Assembly (NCBI RefSeq): GCF_000816145.1
Contig: NZ_CP007141.1
Coordinates: 1,054,001 to 1,118,000, forward strand
Direction of reading: 5' to 3'
Length of the DNA: 64,000 nt
From: Pseudothermotoga hypogea DSM 11164 = NBRC 106472
GTDB taxonomy: Bacteria > Thermotogota > Thermotogae > Thermotogales > DSM-5069
The translations under genes and the position numbers were made by a program. Below are positions 31,803 through 40,924 of this stretch, piece by piece. Positions within the stretch are counted from its first letter, which is position 1. Each line of letters opens with the position of its first letter. The notes beneath the pieces are model-generated. The model was not told where the DNA came from. It searched no databases and worked only from the letters and a program-made list of their open reading frames with translations.

Positions 31803-33614
31803 TTGAAGGACACCAGGTTCATAAGAAACATCTGTACGATCGCTCACATAGATCACGGCAAGACCACGTTCGTCGACAGGATACTCGAGCTCACCAAGAG
31901 TGTCGATCCACGAAAGATGCACGAGCAGTTCTTGGACCAGATGGACCTCGAGAGGGAACGTGGCATCACGATAAAGGCTCAGCCCGTAAAGGTGATCTAC
32001 AACTACGATGGTCAGGATTACGAGATAAACATCATAGACACTCCGGGGCACGTCGATTTCTCGTACGAGGTCAGCAGGAGCATGGCGGCCTGCGAAGGCG
32101 CCGTGCTGATCGTGGACGCTTCGCAGGGAATAGAAGCGCAGACCGTGGCGCACAGTTATCTTGCCATCGAGAACGAGCTCGACATCGTTCCCGTGCTCAA
32201 CAAGATAGATCTTCCCAACGCCAACATTGAAGAGAGTCTGCAACAGGTTGCGGACCTGCTCGGAGTGCCGAAACAAGACGTGCTGAAAATGAGCGCCAAG
32301 ACGGGTGAAGGTGTGGAAAACGTTTTGAGGGCGATCGTAGAACAGGTCAGACCGCCGAAGGGTGATCCCAACAAACCTTTGAGAGCGCTCATCTTCGACG
32401 CAAAGTACGACAAGTACAGGGGCGTCATCGTTTACGTTCGCATCTTCGACGGAGTTCTCAAAAAGAAAGACCAGATACTGATCATGTCGACGAACCAAAA
32501 ATACGAAGTCGAGGAGATCGGAATCTTCACCCCAACCATGGTTCCGACGGACAGTTTGGGACCGGGTGAGGTGGGTTATGTCATCGCTGGAATAAAGGAA
32601 GTTTCCGAAGCGAAAGTCGGCGACACGATTACGAACGCTCTCTCACCCACGGACGAACCCTTGCCAGGCTACAGGGACGTCAAACCCATGGTGTACGCGA
32701 GCGTGTTCCCTGGACTTCCCGAGTACTACGAGGAGTTGAAAAAATCGCTTGAAAAACTCAAACTGAATGACTGGGCACTCACTTTCGAGCCGACCACTTC
32801 ACCCGCCTTGGGCTTCGGTTTCAGGTGCGGTTTTCTCGGTTTACTGCACATGGACGTGGTGAGAGAAAGACTCGAGCGCGAGTTCGAAATTAGCGTGATC
32901 ATGACCGCGCCGAACGTCGAGTACAAGGTGCTTCTCAGAAACGGTGAAACGATCATCGTGAACGATCCAGCGAAGTTCCCGGAAGAGGATCAGATAGAGA
33001 AGGTGTACGAACCTTACGTGAAACTTTCGATCATCACACCGACAGATTACATGGGAAACATTCTGACGCATCTGCAGAACGAAAGAAGGGCCACTCTGCA
33101 ACACACCGAGAACGCGGGAAAGAACAGGATCATCATGTATTTCAAAGCACCACTCGCTGAAATCATCAGCGATTTCTTCGACAAGCTGAAAGCGATGAGT
33201 AGAGGTTACGCTTCCATGGACTACGAGATGATGGGCTTTGAGGAATCCGAGATCGTCAAGCTCACCATCTTGGTAAACAGAGAACCTGTGGATGCTCTTT
33301 CGACGCTGGTCCACAAGAGCAAGGCCTACACGGTCGCGAAAAAACTGGTGGACAAGCTGGCAGAACTCATACCGAGGCACCAGTTCGAAATACCCATTCA
33401 AGCGAAGGCTTCGGGCCGCATCATCGCGAGGGCGGACATCAAGGCTCTAAGAAAAGACGTGCTCGCAAAATGTTACGGTGGCGATGTGACGAGGAAGATG
33501 AAGCTTTTGGAAAAACAGAAAGAGGGAAAGAAGAAACTGAGAGAAATAGGTCAGGTGAGTATTCCACAGGAAGCCTTCCTCGCGATACTGAAGATAGGTC
33601 AGGAAGAAAAGTGA
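31803..33614 (+). CDS. lepA: Elongation factor 4 (LepA), back-translocating GTPase
   Basis: A 603-residue translational GTPase of normal length. The GTPase domain shows AHIDHGKTT, ERGITIKAQ, DTPGHVDFSYEV and the NKID motif; the LepA-specific C-terminal domain has YGGDVTRKMKLLEKQKEGKK. It acts on ribosomes, favouring back-translocation or assembly. The TTG start follows GGAGGTAGATAGG. It closely follows the peptidase gene and is followed by a terminator. Confidence 0.97.
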   Translation: MKDTRFIRNICTIAHIDHGKTTFVDRILELTKSVDPRKMHEQFLDQMDLERERGITIKAQPVKVIYNYDGQDYEINIIDTPGHVDFSYEVSRSMAACEGAVLIVDASQGIEAQTVAHSYLAIENELDIVPVLNKIDLPNANIEESLQQVADLLGVPKQDVLKMSAKTGEGVENVLRAIVEQVRPPKGDPNKPLRALIFDAKYDKYRGVIVYVRIFDGVLKKKDQILIMSTNQKYEVEEIGIFTPTMVPTDSLGPGEVGYVIAGIKEVSEAKVGDTITNALSPTDEPLPGYRDVKPMVYASVFPGLPEYYEELKKSLEKLKLNDWALTFEPTTSPALGFGFRCGFLGLLHMDVVRERLEREFEISVIMTAPNVEYKVLLRNGETIIVNDPAKFPEEDQIEKVYEPYVKLSIITPTDYMGNILTHLQNERRATLQHTENAGKNRIIMYFKAPLAEIISDFFDKLKAMSRGYASMDYEMMGFEESEIVKLTILVNREPVDALSTLVHKSKAYTVAKKLVDKLAELIPRHQFEIPIQAKASGRIIARADIKALRKDVLAKCYGGDVTRKMKLLEKQKEGKKKLREIGQVSIPQEAFLAILKIGQEEK

Positions 33615-33649
33615 GAAACCTGTTGGAATCGTGTCCCAACTTTTAAACT

Positions 33650-33675
33650 GAGGGCAAAACATGCCCTCTTCTTTG
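33650..33675 (+). terminator. Intrinsic terminator after lepA
   Basis: GAGGGCA, loop AAACA, TGCCCTC is followed by TTCTTTG. It lies 36 bases after the lepA stop and before the ruvC start. Confidence 0.75.
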
Positions 33676-33715
33676 TGGATATAATTTTGACTGCCCGCCG
33701 ATTGGGGTGTCGCCT

Positions 33716-34207
33716 TTGAAAATACTTGGGCTCGACCCGGGGTTTGGCACGTTCGGCTACGGAGTCATCGAAGTCTTCGGGAACAAGCTCTGCCACGTGG
33801 CCCACGGTGCCATCATCACAGAGAAAGATGAGCCGATCCAGTCGAGGTTGAAAAGCCTCTATGAGCAGATCAAAAAAATCGTTCAGAGCCATTCGCCCGA
33901 TGAGGTGGCCGTGGAACAGCTGTTCTTTTACAAGAACGTGACCACAGCCATTGCGGTTGGAGAGGCTCGCGGCGTGTCGTTGCTCGCAGTGGTGGAGCTC
34001 GATATTCCCATCTTCGAGTACACGCCGCACGTGGTGAAAAAGGCGGTCACAGGGAGCGGGAAGGCCAGCAAGGGCGATGTTCAGAAGTGGGTCACGCTCT
34101 TGCTGGGGCTGAAAGAAAAGCCGAGGCCGGACGACGCCGCCGACGCGCTCGCAATCGCTATATGTCACGCGCACAGAAGAATGTTCGAGCGGAGGTTCGA
34201 GCAATGA
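33716..34207 (+). CDS. ruvC: RuvC Holliday-junction resolvase
   Basis: A 163-residue RuvC, a dimeric endonuclease resolving Holliday junctions. The catalytic acids are in ILGLDPGFGTFGYGV (Asp), EVAVEQLFF (Glu) and RPDDAADALAIA (two Asp). TTG at 33716 gives the usual MKILGLDPG beginning and has GGGGTG upstream; a GTG at 33707 is also in frame. The stop overlaps the polC ATG. Confidence 0.95.
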   Translation: MKILGLDPGFGTFGYGVIEVFGNKLCHVAHGAIITEKDEPIQSRLKSLYEQIKKIVQSHSPDEVAVEQLFFYKNVTTAIAVGEARGVSLLAVVELDIPIFEYTPHVVKKAVTGSGKASKGDVQKWVTLLLGLKEKPRPDDAADALAIAICHAHRRMFERRFEQ

Positions 34208-37200
34208 GAAGACTGTTCGTCGACGAACTGAAGATTGATCTAAAGCAACTTGCAGAATCGCTCGGAATAAATCTGGAAGAATCCCGCACGGTTCATGGTG
34301 TCGTGTACGATGCGATCACGAACACTTTGATCGTTAGGATAGACGGAGAGTTTTCGTGCCAGGCGGACTTCTGTGAAAGACTGTCTCGAGAACTCGGCGC
34401 ACACGTTTCGTTGCAGTTCACGAAGGTAAACATCGAACTGGAAAAGCTCAGAAAAGAGCTGAACGGAAGTTTTCCATACGTGCACGACGTGCTGGTTTTC
34501 GAAGACAGAGTGGTTCTTAAGGTGACGGGAGACTTCGCAAGAGAAAGACTCAACGGAAAACTGAAGGACGTGAGTAAGAAGATAGAAAGCCTGACGAATA
34601 TCAAAAAACCCATCGAGATAGAGGTCATTCAACCACCTGTGGACAGCATGAAAGAAGAACACATCGTGGTGGTCGAGGAAAAACCCAAAAAGAGAAGAAA
34701 AACATCGAAGTTCTTCAGCCCGTCGAATCTACCGACCGAACCTGGTAAGGTCAGGGTCGAGGGTACCGTCTTCAAGATGGACCTTAGGGAAGGTAGAAAG
34801 CGTACCCTGCTGGTGTACATAACCGATAAGATAGACTCGCTGTTATGCGTTGCGACCAACAGCGTTTTGGACAAAATTCTGAACGAGATCCAGGAACAGG
34901 ACCACGTCGTTTTCTCGGGCACTTTGAAATTCGACGAGAACAACGAGCCGACACTCTACGTCGATGAGTTCGAAAAGCTTGAAAATAACGAAAGAACGGA
35001 CAGATCGGACCAGAAACGTGTCGAACTGCACGCGCACAGCAAGTTCAGCGATCTGGACAGCGTGCTTGACATAGAAGCCTACGTTAAGACGGCCGCGAGG
35101 TGGGGATGGAAAGCGATCGCGCTTACCGACCATGGTGTGGTGCAGGGTATTCCACAGTTCTTCGAGATGTGCAAGACTCATGGGATCAAGCCCATCTTCG
35201 GTATAGAAGCGTACGTTGTGAACGATGCGGAACCCGTCATTCTGAACGGTGAAGATGTGGACGTGGAATCGAGCAGGTACGTCGTTGTGGACCTCGAGAC
35301 GACGGGGCTCCATCCCATGTTCAACGAGATCATAGAGATCGGTGCCGTCGCTGTCGAGAACGGAGAGATCGTTCAAGAGTTCCACAGTCTCGTGAAACCT
35401 AAAGAGAAACTCGATCCCTTCACCGTTCAATTCACCAACATCACCGACGAGATGCTTCAGGACCAACCGAGTATAGAAGAGGTCCTGCCAGAATTCCTGA
35501 AGTTCTGTGAAAACAGCGTTCTTGTCGCCCACAACGCGAACTTCGATTACAGATTCTTAAGGCACTACGCCAAGAAAGTCTGCGACGTCGATTGGAACAT
35601 ACCCGTCATAGACACCTTGGCGTTGGCGAAGAGACTGGTGCGACTCTCGAGCTACAACCTCGAGAAGCTCGTTTCTCACTTCAAGGTTGGCTCTTTCAAA
35701 CACCACAGGGCGCTCGAAGACGCAAAGGTGACGGCCAAGGTGTTTGTGGAGCTCTTGAAGATCCTCAAGGAGAAGGGTGTGACGAGTTTCAGAAAGGTCG
35801 AATCGGTGCACAAGGAATCTCTCGTCACCCAATCCAAACCCTTCCACGCCACGATCCTCGTTCAAAACAGAGAGGGTTTGAAGAACCTGTACAGGCTCGT
35901 TTCAAACGCGCATGTGAAGTACTTCCACAGCGTGCCCCGCATACCCAAAAGTGAACTTCAGACCATGCGTTCAGGCCTGTTGATTGGAAGCGCATGCATT
36001 GCGGGAGAACTGGTGCAAGAGATCTTGGCCGGCGCGAATGAGGAAGAGATAGAAGAGACCGCATCTTTCTACGACTTCATAGAGATCATGCCTCTGGATC
36101 TCGTGCCGATGTACAACGAGCTCGGTATCTCGCGCGAGAAGCTCAAGCAGATCTACAGGAGGCTCTGCGAGATCGGAGAGAAACTGAAGATACCAGTCGT
36201 GATGACGGGGGATGTGCACTTTCTGGACCCGGAGGACGAAAAGATCAGAAAGGTGCTCATGGCGCCACAGAGCGAAACGATTCCAGATCAGCCGAAGGCC
36301 TATCTGAGAACGACGGAAGAAATGATCGAAGCGGCCATGGAGATACTCGAGGACGAACAGAAAGCGCGCGAAGTGGTGATTAACCATACAAACCAGATCG
36401 CTGAAAGCATCGATTTCATCGTGCCGCTCGAGAAAAAGCTCCACACTCCGAAGATCGAGGGGGCTGAGGAACAGATAAGAAACTTGACCATGCAGAGGGC
36501 GGTCGAAGTCTACGGTGATCCGTTGCCGAAAGCGATTCAAGAAAGGATCGATAAGGAGCTCAACGCGATCATAAACCACGGTTACGCGGTGTTGTATCTC
36601 ATAGCGAAGAAGATGGTCGACAAGTCCCTCTCGGATGGTTACGTGGTCGGCTCACGAGGCTCGGTTGGCTCTTCTCTCGTCGCGCACCTGCTGGGTATAA
36701 CGGAAGTGAACCCCCTGCCGCCGCATTATTACTGCAAGGAGTGTCACTACATCGAATTCAATGAGTCTGGACGCTACGGTTCTGGGTTCGATCTGCCGAG
36801 GAAAAACTGTCCGAAGTGTGGAAGGTTGCTGGAACGCAACGGTCAAGACATTCCCTTCGAGACCTTCATGGGATTCGAGGGGGACAAGGTGCCAGACATA
36901 GATTTGAACTTCTCTGGAGAATATCAAGAAGAAGCGCACAAGTTCGTTGAAGAACTCTTCGGCAAAGATTACGTTTACAGAGCAGGAACGATAAACACCA
37001 TAGCCGCACGAACGGCTTACGGCTTCGTGAGAGCGTACGAAGAGAAACTTGGAAGAAAGGTGAGAAAGGCCGAGGTCGAAAGACTCGTTGCAGCCATCAC
37101 AGGTGTGAAGAGGACCACGGGCCAGCACCCAGGTGGACTCATGATCATACCGAAAGAGTTCGAGGTGTACGATTTCACCCCCGTTCAGTATCCGGCGAAC

Positions 37201-38316
37201 ACGAAGGAAGCCAAGGTTTTCACAACGCATTTCGATTACGAATCCATCCACGACGATTTGGTGAAGATAGATGCGCTCGGACACGATGATCCCACGTTCG
37301 TCAAGATCCTCAAAGATCTGACGGGCGTAGACCCGATGAGCGTGCCGATGGACGATGAGGAAACGCTGAAGATCTTCTCGAGCCTCGAGCCACTCGGTGT
37401 GAAACCACAGGATCTCGACAACAGGACCGACGTGGGCACTCTGGGTATTCCAGAGTTCGGAACGCAGTTCGTCAGGGGTATGCTGACCGAGACAAGGCCC
37501 AAGACTTTTGCGGATCTTGTGAGAATCTCGGGACTTTCGCACGGTACGGACGTTTGGCTCAACAACGCGCGAGATTGGATAGAACAGGGCAAAGCCACGC
37601 TCTCTCAGGTCATCGCCTGTAGGGACGACATCATGAACTATCTGATAAAGATGGGCATGAACGCATCGAAAGCCTTCAAGATAATGGAGAACGTCAGAAA
37701 AGGTAAAGGTTTGAGCGAAGAGGACGAAAAGCTCATGCGTGAATTGAATGTACCCGAGTGGTACATCGAATCGTGCAAACGTATAAAGTATCTCTTTCCG
37801 AAGGCTCACGCCGCTGCCTATGTGAGTATGGCCTTCAGGATCGCATACTTCAAGGTCCACCATCCGCTCGCTTTCTACGCGACCTTCTTTACGCTGAAAG
37901 GCGAAGAGTTCGACATCGACGCGGCGTTGTACGGACCTGAAATGGTCAAAAAGAAGCTCGCGGAACTTTCCAATGTTGGGGAAAAAGATGTGCGGGACAA
38001 GGCGGCGGAGACCACGCTCGAGGTCATGCTCGAAATGTTCGCACGTGGCTTTTCCTTCTTACCACCGAACATAAACAAATCCCACGCGAGACTCTTCCTC
38101 ATCGAAGGGAAAAAACTGCGCATACCTTTCAACAAGCTTCCGAACCTTGGAGACAGTGTTGCAGAGTCCATAATTCGAGCGAGGAGCGAAAAACCCTTCA
38201 GTTCCCTCGAAGACGTATTGAAAAGAACGAAGCTCAACAAATCTCACCTGGACATCTTTAAAAAGTACGTCGAGCTCGAGGGCCTGCCCGAGAAAGAGCA
38301 GATCAGCCTGTTCTGA
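34204..38316 (+). CDS. polC: DNA polymerase III alpha subunit, PolC type
   Basis: A 1370-residue Gram-positive-type replicative polymerase. In order: an N-terminal region, an OB fold (about 180-265), the first half of the PHP domain (HAHSKFSDLDS at about 275), an inserted DnaQ-like 3'-5' exonuclease starting with VVVDLETTGLHP (about 360-530, with HNANFDYRFLRHY), the second PHP half (MTGDVHFLDPEDE near 668), a zinc finger (CKECHY ... CPKCGR near 842), the polymerase core with PDIDLNFSGEYQ near 896, and a C-terminal duplex-binding region. The ATG overlaps the ruvC stop as ATGA. Confidence 0.97.
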   Translation: MRRLFVDELKIDLKQLAESLGINLEESRTVHGVVYDAITNTLIVRIDGEFSCQADFCERLSRELGAHVSLQFTKVNIELEKLRKELNGSFPYVHDVLVFEDRVVLKVTGDFARERLNGKLKDVSKKIESLTNIKKPIEIEVIQPPVDSMKEEHIVVVEEKPKKRRKTSKFFSPSNLPTEPGKVRVEGTVFKMDLREGRKRTLLVYITDKIDSLLCVATNSVLDKILNEIQEQDHVVFSGTLKFDENNEPTLYVDEFEKLENNERTDRSDQKRVELHAHSKFSDLDSVLDIEAYVKTAARWGWKAIALTDHGVVQGIPQFFEMCKTHGIKPIFGIEAYVVNDAEPVILNGEDVDVESSRYVVVDLETTGLHPMFNEIIEIGAVAVENGEIVQEFHSLVKPKEKLDPFTVQFTNITDEMLQDQPSIEEVLPEFLKFCENSVLVAHNANFDYRFLRHYAKKVCDVDWNIPVIDTLALAKRLVRLSSYNLEKLVSHFKVGSFKHHRALEDAKVTAKVFVELLKILKEKGVTSFRKVESVHKESLVTQSKPFHATILVQNREGLKNLYRLVSNAHVKYFHSVPRIPKSELQTMRSGLLIGSACIAGELVQEILAGANEEEIEETASFYDFIEIMPLDLVPMYNELGISREKLKQIYRRLCEIGEKLKIPVVMTGDVHFLDPEDEKIRKVLMAPQSETIPDQPKAYLRTTEEMIEAAMEILEDEQKAREVVINHTNQIAESIDFIVPLEKKLHTPKIEGAEEQIRNLTMQRAVEVYGDPLPKAIQERIDKELNAIINHGYAVLYLIAKKMVDKSLSDGYVVGSRGSVGSSLVAHLLGITEVNPLPPHYYCKECHYIEFNESGRYGSGFDLPRKNCPKCGRLLERNGQDIPFETFMGFEGDKVPDIDLNFSGEYQEEAHKFVEELFGKDYVYRAGTINTIAARTAYGFVRAYEEKLGRKVRKAEVERLVAAITGVKRTTGQHPGGLMIIPKEFEVYDFTPVQYPANTKEAKVFTTHFDYESIHDDLVKIDALGHDDPTFVKILKDLTGVDPMSVPMDDEETLKIFSSLEPLGVKPQDLDNRTDVGTLGIPEFGTQFVRGMLTETRPKTFADLVRISGLSHGTDVWLNNARDWIEQGKATLSQVIACRDDIMNYLIKMGMNASKAFKIMENVRKGKGLSEEDEKLMRELNVPEWYIESCKRIKYLFPKAHAAAYVSMAFRIAYFKVHHPLAFYATFFTLKGEEFDIDAALYGPEMVKKKLAELSNVGEKDVRDKAAETTLEVMLEMFARGFSFLPPNINKSHARLFLIEGKKLRIPFNKLPNLGDSVAESIIRARSEKPFSSLEDVLKRTKLNKSHLDIFKKYVELEGLPEKEQISLF

Positions 38317-38391
38317 AAAACCTGTACAATAGTTTTCAAGGAGGACGAAGAGATCCACCCAGTTTGGTGCGGTGAACTCTTCGCTGAACGG

Positions 38392-39090
38392 ATGAACGTT
38401 GAAAACGCTTACTGTGAAAAGCTTCGAGAAATTTTGAAGAGCTATGGTATTGATATGAACGAGCAGAAAATCGAGCTGATCGCTCGCTATCTTTTGTTGC
38501 TCATCGATGCACCCATCAATGTGTCGGGCATCGAAGATTTTGAATCTGCGGTTCACAAACACGTTGTCGACGTTCTCTTGCCTGTCAGTTGGCTCGAGGG
38601 TAGACTGCTGGACGTTGGTACCGGTGGAGGAGTTCCGGGTGTGGTACTCTCGATAGTGTATCCGATCACGAGTGTCTTGGTCGATTCCTCGAAAAAGAAA
38701 ACAGTGTGGCTTTCGAACACGATTGAAAAGCTCGGATTGAAAAACGTCGAGGTGGTCTGTGAGAGGATAGAAAACCTCGCCGATCGCTACAGAGAAAGCT
38801 TCGATTACGTCACGGCGCGCGCCGTGGCACCTTTGAGGATCCTTTTTGAACTCTGCGCGCCGTTCTGCAAGATCAACGGGCTGTTGCTTCTCTACAAAGG
38901 ACCGAACTGGCCTGAAGAGATGACGCAGGCGAAAAGGGCTGCTGAGATTTTGAAAGTTAAACTCGAAGAAAGCGTCGAGTACAGACTCTCGGGTGGTGAA
39001 AGAAGGGTGCTCTTGAAGTTCAGAAAATTCGCACCGACGGAAAAAACCTATCCGAGGGAAACGAAGAAGATCTTGAAGCGTCCACTGTGA
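38392..39090 (+). CDS. rsmG: RsmG 16S rRNA m7G methyltransferase
   Basis: A 232-residue SAM-dependent methyltransferase that modifies a guanine of the 16S 530 loop. LLDVGTGGGVPGVVLS is motif I, SVLVDSSKKK motif II and YVTARAVAPLRIL the family-specific motif. The ATG at 38392 has no visible ribosome site, whereas GGAGG at 38340 sits 8 bases before an in-frame ATC (38353), 13 codons upstream with no stop; a non-standard start is conceivable. Confidence 0.93.
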   Translation: MNVENAYCEKLREILKSYGIDMNEQKIELIARYLLLLIDAPINVSGIEDFESAVHKHVVDVLLPVSWLEGRLLDVGTGGGVPGVVLSIVYPITSVLVDSSKKKTVWLSNTIEKLGLKNVEVVCERIENLADRYRESFDYVTARAVAPLRILFELCAPFCKINGLLLLYKGPNWPEEMTQAKRAAEILKVKLEESVEYRLSGGERRVLLKFRKFAPTEKTYPRETKKILKRPL

Positions 39091-39099
39091 GGGAAAGAC

Positions 39100-39837
39100 A
39101 TGTTTCTTTTGAAGACTTGGAACTTTCCTGCGAAGACGAACATGGCGATCGATGTAGTCTTAGCAGAGATGGCGAGTCAACCTTTGCTCAGGCTGTACAG
39201 CTGGGCAAGACCCACGATTTCGCTCGGAAAGCACCAGAAACGGATCGAGTTGAACAGAGAGTACATGGAAAAGGCGGGCATCGAGTGCGTCGTCAGACCG
39301 ACGGGTGGCAGGGCGGTGCTGCACTGGGACGAGCTCACCTATGCTTTCATGGTGCCGAGTTCACACGAGCTTGCGAAGAAGAACCTGGAAGATTTCCACA
39401 GAACGATCAGCGAAAGAATCTTCTCGGCGTTGCGAAAACTCGATCTGCCAGTCGAAATAGAGCCACGAAAGGGGCAGGTCACGAAGAGCCCTGCGTGTTT
39501 CGAATCGCCGTCCATGTACGAGATCACTCTGAACGGAAAGAAATTGGTGGGAAGCGCCCAGATGAGGACGAAAGATTTCGTACTCGAACATGGTTCAATA
39601 CTTTTTAGAACACACGTTGAAGAGTACGCAAGATGCTTGAACCTGGACCCTGCCAGCTTGAAAGACAAATTCATCGGTCTGGAGGAAGTGAAAGACGTGT
39701 CTTTGGAAAATCTTTCAGAGAAGTTGGTCGAATCTTTCGGCGAACTTTTTGGACCCATCGAGTATTTCACGCTCAACTGTGAGCTTTTGAACAGAGTCTA
39801 CGAAAGGGAGGATCAGTTCGCTTGCCCGGTAAGTTGA
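39100..39837 (+). CDS. Lipoate-protein ligase / octanoyltransferase (LipM-like)
   Basis: A 245-residue member of the biotin/lipoate protein ligase superfamily. RLYSWARPTISLGKHQ, VRPTGGRAVLHWDELTYAF and GKKLVGSAQMR are the lipoyl-AMP or octanoyl transfer core. ACFESPSMYEI places a cysteine where LipM/LipL octanoyltransferases have their acyl-carrying residue, which favours octanoyl transfer over ATP-dependent ligation, but the two activities cannot be separated from sequence alone. It acts on lipoyl domains such as GcvH. ATG start; end overlaps rsmI by 16 bases. Confidence 0.85.
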   Translation: MFLLKTWNFPAKTNMAIDVVLAEMASQPLLRLYSWARPTISLGKHQKRIELNREYMEKAGIECVVRPTGGRAVLHWDELTYAFMVPSSHELAKKNLEDFHRTISERIFSALRKLDLPVEIEPRKGQVTKSPACFESPSMYEITLNGKKLVGSAQMRTKDFVLEHGSILFRTHVEEYARCLNLDPASLKDKFIGLEEVKDVSLENLSEKLVESFGELFGPIEYFTLNCELLNRVYEREDQFACPVS

Positions 39838-40502
39838 CGATCGTCGGTACTCCGATAGGCAACATGTTAGACATGACCATAAGGGGAATCAAAGCGCTCA
39901 GAGAGGCGGACGTCATCTTGGCCGAGGACACGAGAAGAACGTTGAAACTGCTCAAGTTTTACAGGATAGAGAACAAACAGATTCTGTCCTACGGTGTTCA
40001 CAACCAGACCAAAAGTATACCTTCGATCCTCAAGCTCCTCAGCGAGGGAAAAAAGGTGTGCTTAGTGACGGATTCGGGCATGCCGTCGGTGGCCGATCCG
40101 GGAGGGCATTTGGTGGACGCTTGTTGGAGAAAAGGTATCGAACTCGATGTGATGCCCGGTCCGAGTGCGCTCACGTGTGCGATGGCGCTCTGTGGGTTCG
40201 ACACTTCGCGCGTGCTCTTTACAGGTTTTCTTCCTCGCGGCAAGAAGAGGAGAAAGTTTTTGAGAGAGATGAAAGGAAAGAAACTCGTTCTGGTGTTCTT
40301 CGAAGCGGCGATCAGGATGCAGGCAACACTGAAGGATGTGCTGGAGATCTTGGGTGACTGTGAGATCTTCGTTGGAAGAGAGATGACGAAGATGTTCCAA
40401 CAGCTGTACAGGGGCAAGGTGAGCGAGGCGTTGGAACTTTTCAAAGACACCAAGGGTGAGATAACGGTCGCTCTGAACCTCAAGGGGAGGGAAGAATCTT
40501 GA
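39822..40502 (+). CDS. rsmI: RsmI 16S rRNA 2'-O-ribose methyltransferase
   Basis: A 226-residue tetrapyrrole-methylase-fold enzyme that methylates the ribose of C1402 of 16S rRNA. LTIVGTPIGNMLDMTIRGIK, AEDTRRTLKLL, VTDSGMPSVADPG and MPGPSALTCAMALCG are all standard. It is shorter than E. coli RsmI (286), lacking the C-terminal extension, as in other Thermotogales. TTG start inside the end of the ligase gene; stop overlaps the marR start as TTGA. Confidence 0.93.
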   Translation: MPGKLTIVGTPIGNMLDMTIRGIKALREADVILAEDTRRTLKLLKFYRIENKQILSYGVHNQTKSIPSILKLLSEGKKVCLVTDSGMPSVADPGGHLVDACWRKGIELDVMPGPSALTCAMALCGFDTSRVLFTGFLPRGKKRRKFLREMKGKKLVLVFFEAAIRMQATLKDVLEILGDCEIFVGREMTKMFQQLYRGKVSEALELFKDTKGEITVALNLKGREES

Positions 40503-40924
40503 AGAGAGAGGTTGAAAAACTGCTCAGAGAGATCTGCTTCACCGTTAAGGTCGAAGGCAGAATCGTGCTCAAGGATTATGCCATCACGACCGCACAGTTC
40601 GATCTTTTGCAAAGGCTTTACTTCAGAGGTCCAATGAAAATGGTTGATCTGAGTCAATCTTTGGGCATCGCGAAGAGCACGCTGAGCGGGATCGCCAAGA
40701 GGCTGGAAACCGCGGGTTACGTGGAAAGAAAACGAGGAATCGACAAGAGAGTTTACATGCTCTCCATCAGCGAGAAGGGCAAGAAAATCATCGACAGCGT
40801 CATAGAAAGGCGAGTCGAGTTCATCGGAAAAGTCCTTGAGAACATTGGAGAGCACAGATCCAGAGAGCTACTCAAACTGCTCGAAAAACTCAAGGAAGAG
40901 ATGGAAAAGTGCAGAAGCCGTTGA
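40499..40924 (+). CDS. MarR-family transcriptional regulator
   Basis: A 141-residue winged-helix protein. The recognition region MVDLSQSLGIAKSTLSGIAK and the wing YVERKRGIDKRVYMLSIS are MarR-like, with helical dimerisation segments at both ends. Starts with TTG overlapping the rsmI stop and overlaps the following PEGA gene by 16 bases. Ligand unknown; the position suggests it might control the envelope genes downstream. Confidence 0.85.
   Translation: MKREVEKLLREICFTVKVEGRIVLKDYAITTAQFDLLQRLYFRGPMKMVDLSQSLGIAKSTLSGIAKRLETAGYVERKRGIDKRVYMLSISEKGKKIIDSVIERRVEFIGKVLENIGEHRSRELLKLLEKLKEEMEKCRSR

Noticed and set aside
36652-37863. 403-codon minus-strand open frame opposite polC
   Set aside because: Shadow of the polC codon usage; composition is unlike a real protein (many H, R, V runs) and polC is clearly the gene.
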